Source: Dehalococcoidia bacterium (GTDB lineage Bacteria > Chloroflexota > Dehalococcoidia > Dehalococcoidales > RBG-16-60-22). Taken from it: 8,905 bases of DNA. Every line of letters starts with the position of its first letter. Position 1 is the stretch's first letter. The notes below the pieces were generated by a model. That model saw only the letters and a program-made list of their open reading frames with translations, did not search any database and was not told the origin of the DNA. Positions 1 through 6,162 of this stretch are shown here, piece after piece. The position numbers and the translations under genes were made by a program. The stretch covers positions 1 through 8,905 of the forward strand of contig JAUWYU010000050.1 of the NCBI GenBank assembly GCA_030615655.1. The letters are read 5' to 3'.

Positions 1-30
1 TATCACCTGAACCACTTTTCCCTTAGCCAT
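1..30 (-). CDS. atpD: ATP synthase F1 subunit beta, first 10 codons only (partial)
   Basis: Reading leftward from the ATG at 28-30 gives MAKGKVVQVI, the usual opening of F1 beta subunits (typically followed by GPVVDV). Beta carries the catalytic nucleotide sites of F1. The gene begins 36 nt after the atpG stop, in the standard atpA-atpG-atpD order, with a GAGG ribosome binding site five nt before the ATG. The remainder lies outside the window, so the P-loop and other catalytic residues cannot be checked. The identification rests on the N-terminus plus operon position, which together are convincing. Confidence 0.88.
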   Translation of the reverse strand, partial: MAKGKVVQVI

Positions 31-66
31 AATAACCTCACAAATTATCAGTTTCTTCTGGTAAAT

Positions 67-921
67 TTACTCCAGGGCCGCCACCCCTCCGGTAATATCA
101 AGAAGCTCCTTGGTAATCGCCTCCTGTCTTGCCTTATTATATAGCAGAGTCAGGTCGCCGATAAGCTCATTGGCGCTGTCGGTAGCATTCCTCATCGCCA
201 CCATCCTGGCCGACTGCTCGCTGGCAATCGACTCCAGAATTGCGTGGTAAATCTCCATCTCCACGAAACGGGGCAGCAGGCCCCCCAGTACCGCCTCCGC
301 GCCCGGCTCATAGATATAATCGACATTCTCGCCCTTGGGTATAGCCGCCGGCTCCACGGGCAGGAGCGGCTTCATAACCGGCCTCTGCACCATGGTGGAA
401 ACAAACTGGGCGTAGGATATGTAAACCATATCCACCACCCCATTGGAGTAATCATCGATAACAATATGGGATATTGGAAGCGTCTCCAGAAAAGCGGGCC
501 GGTCGCCAAGATTGGTAAACTCAGCCCGCAAATCACAGGCACTCCGCACCGTAAAGTCCCGTCCTTTACGGCCGACGGGAATAACACAGACCGGCGCCGT
601 TTCTTCCAGGATAAAACCCCCCAGACGCCGGTTCAAATTGGCATTGAGCCCGCCGCACTGGCCGCGGTCAGGGGTGATATGCACCACGGCTATTTTCTCC
701 ACCGGACGCCGCTGCAATAAGGGATGCTGATGTTCCACCTCGGGCAGCGCTGCCAGGTCGGCGATTACCTGCTCAATCTTCTCCGAGTAGGGCCGCCCGG
801 CCAGTCCCCGCTCCTGGGCTTTCTTCATCTTGGAGGCGGCAATCATCTCCATAGCCCGCGTTATCTTGGCTATGTTGGTCACACCCTTGATGCGACGTCT
901 TACCTTGCGGATATCAGCCAT
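67..921 (-). CDS. atpG: ATP synthase F1 subunit gamma
   Basis: Gamma is the central rotor shaft of F1, linking the c-ring to the alpha3beta3 catalytic head. The 284-residue product has the family's normal length. Its N-terminal helix contains KITRAMEMIAASK (residues 19-31). The conserved DRG.CGG loop is PDRGQCGGLN (84-93), with Q where L is common. The C-terminal helix carries ESIASEQSARM (230-240) and RQEAITKELLDI (265-276). It starts 8 nt after the stop of the upstream DUF3795 gene. The only purine-rich stretch upstream (AGGGG) is about 15 nt from the ATG, too far for a good ribosome binding site, so translation may be coupled to the preceding gene. atpD follows after 36 nt. Confidence 0.97.
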   Translation of the reverse strand: MADIRKVRRRIKGVTNIAKITRAMEMIAASKMKKAQERGLAGRPYSEKIEQVIADLAALPEVEHQHPLLQRRPVEKIAVVHITPDRGQCGGLNANLNRRLGGFILEETAPVCVIPVGRKGRDFTVRSACDLRAEFTNLGDRPAFLETLPISHIVIDDYSNGVVDMVYISYAQFVSTMVQRPVMKPLLPVEPAAIPKGENVDYIYEPGAEAVLGGLLPRFVEMEIYHAILESIASEQSARMVAMRNATDSANELIGDLTLLYNKARQEAITKELLDITGGVAALE

Positions 922-929
922 ACTTTTTG

Positions 930-1274
930 CTACAACCCCTGCTTTATTTCATCTAGAGTCATCTTACATTCCGGCACGAAGGTAAAGAATTCATCCAGCT
1001 GCTTACAAGAATAGTCCCCGCAATAAGCGCAGTTTTCAACGCCTTTATCCTGTCCGCATTTTCTTATTTCGCAGACGGTGCAATAATTAAATACCTTACC
1101 GGTTGTGGTGAGACAGCCTTCGCAGTTTATGTCCCCGGGCTTGATGTCAGCGTTATATTTCTTTGACCAATATTCGGCGGTCTCTTTCCTTTTTGCGTCG
1201 TCGTCATTCTTTGTGGCAATAAACGTCGGGCATTCGGTGCAAATCAAGCCGCAAAAAGCTATTTGCTTTTCCAT
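930..1274 (-). CDS. DUF3795 family Cys-rich protein, inserted in the atp operon
   Basis: This 114-residue protein has 12 cysteines: C8, C12, C15, C51, C54, C65, C68, C73, C82, C85, C90 and C103. The opening CGLICTECP and the later KGVENCAYCGDYSC match my memory of the DUF3795 family. That family is uncharacterised and presumed to bind metal or an Fe-S cluster through its Cys clusters. There is no signal peptide or membrane segment, so it is probably cytoplasmic. It starts with ATG behind an excellent GGGAGGT site 8 nt upstream, 27 nt after the atpA stop, and ends 8 nt before atpG. Hand-counted GC over 961-1260 is 136/300 (45%), against 108/180 (60%) for atpA 1921-2100, which suggests later acquisition. 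It is not an ATP synthase subunit, and any role in the complex is unknown. Confidence 0.88.
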   Translation of the reverse strand: MEKQIAFCGLICTECPTFIATKNDDDAKRKETAEYWSKKYNADIKPGDINCEGCLTTTGKVFNYCTVCEIRKCGQDKGVENCAYCGDYSCKQLDEFFTFVPECKMTLDEIKQGL

Positions 1275-1301
1275 TATTAATTACCTCCCAACTACCTGCG
1301 T

Positions 1302-2816
1302 TTAGTCTTTAGCAAACCCCTGCTTGAACTCCTCGATTGCCTTCTTTAAGGTCTCCTCGCTCTTTTCATCCAGTTCCTTTGTTTCCGCGATTTTCTTTCC
1401 CAAATCGGCCTGGTTCGTCTCCATGAACCTGTAGAAGTCCGCCTCAAAAGCGGTAACCTTGTCCACCGGGATATCGGCAAGATAGCCGTTAATAACGGCA
1501 TAGAGAATCATAACCTGCTTCTCCAGAGGCACCGGCACAAACTGGGATTGCTTTAAGACTTCTTGGATGCGCTGGCCCTGCTCCAGCTGCGCCTGGGTAG
1601 CTTTATCAAGCTCGGCGGTGCCGAACTGGGCAAAAGCCGCCACCTCGCGGTACTGTCCCATATCCAGCTTGAGCCGACCGGCCACCTTTTTCATCGCTTT
1701 AGTCTGCGCATCGGCCCCCACGCGCGATACCGATATACCCACGTTCAGGGCGGGCTTGATACCGGCGTTAAATAAGTCCGACTCCAGATATAACTGGCCG
1801 TCGGTAATAGAAATAACATTGGTCGGGATATAGGCGGATACGTCACCCGCCTGTGTCTCGATAATCGGTAGGGCTGTCAGCGAGCCGCCGCCGTATTCTT
1901 TAGCGTATTTCGCCGCTCTCTCCAGGAGCCGACTGTGCAGGTAAAAAACATCGCCCGGATACGCCTCGCGTCCCGGAGGACGGCGCAGCAGCAGCGAAAG
2001 CTGCCGGTATGCCCAGGCATGCTTGGATAGGTCGTCATAGATAATCAGCACGTCTTTACCCTGCTCCATGAACTCCTCGCCCATGGCACAGCCGGCGTAG
2101 GGAGCCAGGTATTGCAGCGCTACCGAATCGGAGGCGCTGGCCGTGACGACAATGGTATGTTCCATGGCGCCGTAGTTCGTTAAAGTAGCTACCACACGCG
2201 CCACCTGCGATACCTTCTGGCCGATGGCCACGTAGATGCAGATTAAATCGCCGCCCTTCTGATTAACAATAGCGTCAAGGGCAATGGCCGTCTTCCCGGT
2301 GGAGCGGTCGCCGATAATAAGCTCTCTCTGCCCGCGGCCGATGGGGAACATGCTGTCCACGGACTTGATACCGGTCTGCACCGGCGTATCTACCATGGCG
2401 CGTAGCACCACGTTAGGCGCTACCCTCTCAATTGGTCGTGTCTTGTCCGACTTAACGGTGCCTTTACCGTCTATGGGACGCCCCAGCGGGTCAACGACAC
2501 GCCCGATAAGCGCTTCACCCACCGGGACCTCGGCAATGCGCCCGGTACACCGTACCTCGTCGCCCTCCTTAATCTGCGTATAATCCCCCAGGACAACGGC
2601 TGATACACTGTCCTCCTCCAGGTTCAGGGCAATGCCGATAATATCACCGGGAAATTGAAGCAGCTCATTATACTTCGCCGAAGCCAGCCCGTGAATTCTG
2701 GCGATACCGTCACCGACCTCGATGACCGTGCCGACATCCACCATGGTCACGGCCGTGCCGAACTGCTCAATCTGCTGCTTGATAATGGAAACAATATCTT
2801 CGCCTCTCGTTGTCAC
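1302..2816 (-). CDS. atpA: ATP synthase F1 subunit alpha
   Basis: Alpha provides the non-catalytic nucleotide sites of F1 and the arginine finger for the catalytic sites. The ORF is open from a GTG at 2837, but the better start is the GTG at 2816. A full AAGGAGGT site (2824-2831) lies 7 nt before it, inside the longer reading. This start gives MTTRGEDIVSIIKQQIEQF, a normal alpha N-terminus, and 504 residues. On this numbering the P-loop GDRSTGKT is 169-176 with Lys175, the same number as in E. coli alpha. Other marks are DDLSKHAWAYRQ (from about 261), PGREAYPGDVFYLHSRLLERAA, and SVSRVGADAQTKAMK with arginine finger R365. It lies 39 nt after atpH. The downstream neighbour is DUF3795 instead of the usual atpG. 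Confidence 0.97.
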   Translation of the reverse strand: MTTRGEDIVSIIKQQIEQFGTAVTMVDVGTVIEVGDGIARIHGLASAKYNELLQFPGDIIGIALNLEEDSVSAVVLGDYTQIKEGDEVRCTGRIAEVPVGEALIGRVVDPLGRPIDGKGTVKSDKTRPIERVAPNVVLRAMVDTPVQTGIKSVDSMFPIGRGQRELIIGDRSTGKTAIALDAIVNQKGGDLICIYVAIGQKVSQVARVVATLTNYGAMEHTIVVTASASDSVALQYLAPYAGCAMGEEFMEQGKDVLIIYDDLSKHAWAYRQLSLLLRRPPGREAYPGDVFYLHSRLLERAAKYAKEYGGGSLTALPIIETQAGDVSAYIPTNVISITDGQLYLESDLFNAGIKPALNVGISVSRVGADAQTKAMKKVAGRLKLDMGQYREVAAFAQFGTAELDKATQAQLEQGQRIQEVLKQSQFVPVPLEKQVMILYAVINGYLADIPVDKVTAFEADFYRFMETNQADLGKKIAETKELDEKSEETLKKAIEEFKQGFAKD

Positions 2817-2823
2817 CTGAGCT

Positions 2824-2831
2824 ACCTCCTT
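2824..2831 (-). promoter_or_regulatory. Ribosome binding site deciding the atpA start
   Basis: On the minus strand this reads AAGGAGGT, a full-length anti-16S match, with a 7-nt spacer to the GTG at 2816-2814. The upstream in-frame GTG at 2837 has no comparable site and would place this motif inside the coding region. The site therefore favours the shorter 504-residue alpha subunit. Confidence 0.85.
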
Positions 2832-2855
2832 TGCCACACAGTTATGTCAACCTCG

Positions 2856-3401
2856 TTATCGCTTCCTCTCCGTACCACCCAGCTCTCGCCTCAAGGCCAT
2901 CAGTTTGCTGCGGGTGCTGCCGTCCAGGAGCTTGCCGCCGACTCTGGCAACAATCCCCCCGATTATTTCCGGGTCTACCTCAGACTTCAGCACTACCTTC
3001 GCACCTACCAGAACACCCAGATTCTCGGCCAGCTTCTGCTTATCCTCATCATCAATGGGGATAGCGGTAATAACCTCAGCCGACTGTATTCCATAGTATT
3101 CATTTAGCAAGCGCTGATACTCCTCAGCGATGTCGCCAATCATGCCGATACCGGCTCTGGTTATCAGCAAACGCACCAGGTTCAAAACCAGCGGGTTTAT
3201 GTCCCCCAGGCGTTCCGATAAAAGCTCGGTCTTCTTATCGATTTTAATTTTAGGACTCTCCAGTGCCGCCAGAAAAGTACCGTCACCGACAGCCTCAACA
3301 ACCTTTTTCAGGTCGGACTGCCATCGCTCCAGTTCTTTTCTCTCCAGCGCAATCTCAAACACTGCCTGAGCATAGCGCCGGGCATAAGCTTTTCTCGGCA
3401 T
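2856..3401 (-). CDS. atpH: ATP synthase F1 subunit delta (OSCP-type)
   Basis: Delta sits on top of F1 and ties the alpha subunits to the b-subunit stalk. The 181-residue product has the family's usual length. It begins with the typical ARRYAQAVFEIA helix (residues 7-18) of the N-terminal helical domain. It ends with the conserved C-terminal segment from DPEIIGGIVARVGGKLLDGS to MALRREL (about 143-174). The ATG at 3401 follows a GGGGAG site by five nt. The gene starts 21 nt after atpF and ends 39 nt before the preferred atpA start. Confidence 0.95.
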   Translation of the reverse strand: MPRKAYARRYAQAVFEIALERKELERWQSDLKKVVEAVGDGTFLAALESPKIKIDKKTELLSERLGDINPLVLNLVRLLITRAGIGMIGDIAEEYQRLLNEYYGIQSAEVITAIPIDDEDKQKLAENLGVLVGAKVVLKSEVDPEIIGGIVARVGGKLLDGSTRSKLMALRRELGGTERKR

Positions 3402-3422
3402 TATATCTCCCCGATATTCCGC

Positions 3423-3935
3423 TTATTCCTTCTTATCGGTTTTACTTTCTTCCAGCACCTTCTCGATAAGCTCTTTATGCTCTTCCTTATCAAGAGAGCG
3501 GTCGATAACCTTGCCCGCGGCCATTATCGTCAGGTCGGCAAACTCACGACGCACCTCCCCGATAGCTTCGTCACGCTCTCGCTGTATCTCGGTGCGCGCC
3601 CTGTCGACAAGTGCTTCCGCTTCCTGTTTGGCTTCCGCCTGCGCCTTCTGCTTGACCCCCTCACCGGCTTTTACCGCCCGCGCTATTCTCTCCTGCCCCT
3701 CCCGACCAGCCTCCTCCAGCTGCTTCTTAACCTCTTCCTCGGCGCGGGCCGACTGCTCCTTGATGGACTCAGCCTGCTCCATGCTCTCCTTAACCCGCTT
3801 CGAGCGCTCGTCAAGCATCCGCATTATCGGCTTATAGGCAACGAAGCGCAGAATAACCAGCAGTATGATGAAGGTTACAACCTGCGTCAAAAGCACCGGC
3901 AAACTTATTCCTAGCTTATCAACAATATCGCCCAT
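3423..3935 (-). CDS. atpF: ATP synthase Fo subunit b (peripheral stalk)
   Basis: Subunit b is the stator stalk, anchored beside subunit a and reaching up to delta. The 170-residue protein has one N-terminal membrane helix (about 12-34), then KPIMRMLDERSKRVKE (35-50), then a long charged helix rich in E, K, R, A and Q with the spacing of a right-handed coiled coil. It ends with AGKVIDRSLD (140-149) and EEHKELIEKVLEE, typical of bacterial b subunits. A purine-rich GAGGGGG lies just before the ATG. Only one b-type gene is present, so the stalk is probably a b homodimer rather than b/b'. An 81-nt non-coding gap separates it from the small ORF upstream. Confidence 0.96.
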   Translation of the reverse strand: MGDIVDKLGISLPVLLTQVVTFIILLVILRFVAYKPIMRMLDERSKRVKESMEQAESIKEQSARAEEEVKKQLEEAGREGQERIARAVKAGEGVKQKAQAEAKQEAEALVDRARTEIQRERDEAIGEVRREFADLTIMAAGKVIDRSLDKEEHKELIEKVLEESKTDKKE

Positions 3936-4016
3936 TTTTACCCCCTCGACTGCTTAAAACAAACGTCCCTTAACAGTTTATTAATGACTATATTCTCCTC
4001 ATTACCCGGGTATTTA

Positions 4017-4124
4017 CTAGAGCGTCAATACCGCGTGTATCAGTATACCGGCGACGACCATCACACCCAGTATCACCGCGGCAACGATAGCCGCTATAAA
4101 AGTGGGTAGTCCTTCGTTTTCCAT
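4017..4124 (-). CDS. 35-residue single-helix membrane peptide between atpE and atpF
   Basis: The ORF starts at an ATG (4122-4124) behind an AAGGGGG site about 5 nt upstream and ends with TAG at 4017-4019. The peptide opens MENEGLPTF and continues as one hydrophobic run (about residues 8-35) of A, I, V, L and G. It has two Glu at the start, one His (H30) and no Lys or Arg. It reads as a single-span membrane peptide, presumably with weak topology signals. It begins 23 nt after the atpE stop, within the operon. It does not look like a broken c subunit: there is no GxGxG helix, no RNP loop and no ion-binding carboxylate in mid-membrane. I recognise no family. Expression is plausible from the start, ribosome binding site and operon position, but unproven. 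Confidence 0.62.
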   Translation of the reverse strand: MENEGLPTFIAAIVAAVILGVMVVAGILIHAVLTL

Positions 4125-4147
4125 AATTACCCCCTTACAAACACTAC

Positions 4148-4378
4148 TTACGCTATCATGGCAAGTATGATAGCCACAATCAGGGCGTAGATGGCGATGG
4201 CCTCGGCCATGGCGATGGCCAGAATCATGTTGGTCATTATCGGGCCTCTTGCCTCGGGGTTACGCGCCAGCCCCTGCATCGCCCCATAACCCAGAATCCC
4301 TATGCCGATTCCCGGACCTAGGGCGCCCAGCCCGATAGCCAGTCCCGCCGCTAAAAATTTGACTGCTTCTGCGTCCAT
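4148..4378 (-). CDS. atpE: ATP synthase Fo subunit c (proton-type)
   Basis: Subunit c forms the rotating membrane ring. The 76-residue protein has two membrane helices. The first has the glycine-rich packing motif GPGIGIGILGYG (21-32). The second carries the ion-binding Glu59 in MAEAIAIYALI. They are joined by the polar loop ARNPEA (38-43). The usual sodium-site partners are missing: aligned with Ilyobacter-type c subunits, position 26 is Ile instead of Gln, and the residue after Glu59 is Ala instead of Ser/Thr. Proton coupling is therefore inferred. The ATG follows a strong AAGGAGGA site by about 6-7 nt, fitting the high copy number needed for a ring. It starts 41 nt after atpB. Confidence 0.97.
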   Translation of the reverse strand: MDAEAVKFLAAGLAIGLGALGPGIGIGILGYGAMQGLARNPEARGPIMTNMILAIAMAEAIAIYALIVAIILAMIA

Positions 4379-4419
4379 TCTTTGTCCTCCTTAGAGTATT
4401 TCCTACCTTAACAGATTTC

Positions 4420-5370
4420 TTAATGTGACTCGGCGGCATGAGAAGTCACCGCCATGGTAACGAACACCAGGGTCAAACCACTGAAGATAAAGGCCTGCAC
4501 AAAGCCAATCAGCAGTTCCAGGCCGTAAAACGGCAGCGCCAGTACCCACGGTACCAGGAAGGCGGCAATAAGCAGCAGTATCTCGCCCGCCGTCATATTG
4601 CCGAAGAGACGAAAGGTAAAACTGACGATTCGGATTAACTCGCTGAGCGTCTCCAGCGCGCCGACGAAAACATCGACAAAGCCGGAGAATAACCCGGAAA
4701 GCCCTTCCTTGGCTTTACCCTTGAATACTTTGCCGACGCTTCCGAAAAATACGCCCACATTGACGAACTTACGCAGGTACTTAACCCCCAGCGTCTTCAG
4801 ACCGTAGTATTCCACAAAGGCAAAGGACACCAGGGCGATAGCCAGGGGGGTGTTGATATCCGTATTCGCCCCCCGGAGCAACTCATGATGACCGAACAAT
4901 ATCGAGCCGAAGCCCGGAATCAGGCTGAGCCAGGCATTAAAGAGAACAAAGAGAAAAATGGTGACGATAACCGGGAAAAAACGCCGTCCGTTCTCCTCAC
5001 CGGCCACGCTCTTGCACAGGTCGAAAACCCAGCCGAGCAGAAACTCGAAAGCAGCCTGCAGTCTGCCCGGTACAATCTTCATACGACGAGTAATAACGTA
5101 GCTTATCACCACCAGAAAAACCACGGTAATCCAGCCGGCAATAATGGTATTGGTAATCGGCAGGCCGAATACGTGAAACAAAACAGGCGCCGGAAGATGC
5201 GGGTCCGGGGCAGGAACATTAAGCCAGCTGGGCAGGCCGACATCACCTATCATTTTCTCACCCAGGGGGCCGGCCAGGAAACCAATGACGACGATAGCCA
5301 GGGTGACGATGGCAATAATAATTAATATAGGGAAAGAACAGCCGAGACAGCCGCGCTTGCGCTCAGCCAC
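4420..5370 (-). CDS. atpB: ATP synthase Fo subunit a, with an extra N-terminal helix
   Basis: Subunit a forms the two ion half-channels against the c-ring. The 316-residue product contains the essential arginine R254 in FRLFGNMTAGE (253-263). Glu263 stands at the same +9 spacing as Arg210/Glu219 in E. coli, and QAFIF lies near the end (292-296). The start is a GTG at 5368-5370 that overlaps the TAG stop of the upstream atpI-like gene by one base, with AAGGAG about 9 nt before it. Two oddities are visible. The N-terminus is MAERKRGCLGC followed by a hydrophobic stretch (about 13-34) ahead of the usual first helix (about 74-94). There is also a longer Gly/Lys-containing loop (about 195-235) before the Arg254 helix. 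Confidence 0.96.
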   Translation of the reverse strand: MAERKRGCLGCSFPILIIIAIVTLAIVVIGFLAGPLGEKMIGDVGLPSWLNVPAPDPHLPAPVLFHVFGLPITNTIIAGWITVVFLVVISYVITRRMKIVPGRLQAAFEFLLGWVFDLCKSVAGEENGRRFFPVIVTIFLFVLFNAWLSLIPGFGSILFGHHELLRGANTDINTPLAIALVSFAFVEYYGLKTLGVKYLRKFVNVGVFFGSVGKVFKGKAKEGLSGLFSGFVDVFVGALETLSELIRIVSFTFRLFGNMTAGEILLLIAAFLVPWVLALPFYGLELLIGFVQAFIFSGLTLVFVTMAVTSHAAESH

Positions 5371-5594
5371 TAACCATTCTCCTTGTCCTGCTTGTCGCTC
5401 ATGAGGGGTCGAATCATCTGATAAACACCGTAAATGGCTACCACCAACCCGACCACCATACCGCCTATCATAAACATGGGTTTAGTATTGAATTTGTCAT
5501 CAAGCCACAGGCCGGCAAACGTCCCCCCCACAATACAGGTACCTATATAAAATCCAATACCGGTCAGCCTCAGCGCCGGTATCCACCTGTTCAT
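5370..5594 (-). CDS. atpI: AtpI-like small membrane protein (ATPase gene 1 family)
   Basis: The 74-residue protein has two membrane helices (about 10-31 and 40-62) joined by GLWLDDKFNTKP (28-39), the family signature of a WLD motif followed by a Pro. AtpI/AtpQ-type proteins head many atp operons and are linked to c-ring assembly or divalent cation movement. The ORF can be extended to an ATG at 5618. The ATG at 5594 is preferred because it has a GAGGT site (5599-5603), and because the predicted transcription start (about 5616) would leave the upstream ATG with no leader. Its TAG stop overlaps the atpB GTG by one base, suggesting coupled translation. The small size and divergent sequence make the exact subfamily uncertain. 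Confidence 0.8.
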   Translation of the reverse strand: MNRWIPALRLTGIGFYIGTCIVGGTFAGLWLDDKFNTKPMFMIGGMVVGLVVAIYGVYQMIRPLMSDKQDKENG

Positions 5595-5622
5595 GCCGAC
5601 CTCAACACATCTGACCATGAAA

Positions 5623-5652
5623 ATGATACCAGAATCTCCCGCCTCAGGTCAA
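5623..5652 (-). promoter_or_regulatory. Sigma70-like promoter of the atp operon
   Basis: On the minus strand there is TTGACC (5647-5652, 5/6 to consensus), an 18-nt spacer, and TATCAT (5623-5628, 5/6). The predicted start of transcription is around 5616, about 20 nt before the preferred atpI ATG at 5594. It is the only strong promoter-like pair seen ahead of the operon and sits 28 nt from the edge of repeat copy 1. Confidence 0.72.
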
Positions 5653-5679
5653 GCCCGTTTAACTAACGCTCTGTTCCCC

Positions 5680-5964
5680 CCTTACCCCCCCGTTTCTAAT
5701 CTTTTCCCACCCTGCGTGCCCGCCGTAGCTTTAGCGTAGGCTGGCCGCCCTCGTATCATCCACAGCTTAGCCCTTAGATTTATACCCCCCCCCTCCACGG
5801 GGAGTAGCTCGCGAAGAGGGGCGCCAGCCCCTCTTACAAATCTTTCCCCCTCTCCAAACATATATTTCTATGGCTTCATACCGTCTACAGTTTGGAGAGG
5901 GGGTTCATCCTGAAGGTTCACCCTGAAGGGATTAAGGGGGTAAGGTTAATACGGGGTGAGGCTA
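5680..5964. repeat. Structured GC-rich repeat, copy 1
   Basis: Positions 5701-5964 match 6638-6901 in direct orientation without net indels. From 5794 to 5964 I count 165 of 171 identical bases. The first ~50 nt are also near-identical, and a variable patch lies at about 5751-5793. The unit holds three structural elements. A short hairpin has arms AAGAGGGGC (5814-5822) and GCCCCTCTT (5827-5835) around GCCA. A larger hairpin has 14-bp perfect arms at 5846-5859 and 5890-5903 with a 30-nt loop. Two 13-mers lie in tandem (5904-5916 and 5917-5929, one mismatch). Further out, CCTTACCCCC (5680-5689) is inverted as GGGGGTAAGG (5936-5945). It contains no plausible gene. It resembles a palindromic, non-autonomous intergenic element (MITE/REP-like). 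Confidence 0.85.
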
Positions 5965-6162
5965 AAATAGAGTGAGAGATGGGGCAGCGGGGCAGGGAAA
6001 AGTAAAAAGGGAATGATGCCGCGAGGGCGGCTTGCCTTCGCTGACCTGCTCGTCGTCCCTCCGCGACTGTGGCAGGCGAGAGCTTTAGCGCAAGCAGGCA
6101 GGGTGGGAATAGATATCATCAGAATAAAAGTCAATCGCTGGAGAAAGCCCGGACAGAACTCT
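5965..6162. other. Non-coding spacer with an inverted fragment of the repeat head
   Basis: No gene is supported here. The segment holds two pieces that are reverse complements of the head of repeat copy 1, in inverted order. CGAGGGCGGC at 6022-6031 pairs with GCCGCCCTCG at 5744-5753. GCAGGGTGGGAA at 6098-6109 pairs with TTCCCACCCTGC at 5704-5715. The middle is longer than in copy 1 (66 against 28 nt) and contains AGCTTTAGCG, also found in both repeat copies. It looks like a decayed, oppositely oriented relative of the repeat head. Confidence 0.5.

Noticed and set aside
4003..4012. TACCCGGGTA palindrome between the small ORF and atpF
   Set aside because: It is only 10 bp, has no loop, and shows no relation to a promoter or T-run, so it is compatible with chance.
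4017..4124. Small ORF as a truncated second atpE
   Set aside because: It lacks the GxGxGxG helix, the RNP loop and the membrane carboxylate, and there is no alignable c-subunit segment.
5814..5903. Repeat hairpins as intrinsic terminators
   Set aside because: The stems are strong but no T-run follows the short hairpin on either strand, and the 14-bp stem has a 30-nt loop without a downstream U tract. A terminator role is not supported by sequence alone.
5946..6134. 62-codon minus-strand ORF in the spacer after the beta-protein gene
   Set aside because: It arises entirely from repeat-derived sequence, has no convincing ribosome binding site, and has a low-complexity Ala/Ser/Arg/Pro composition.
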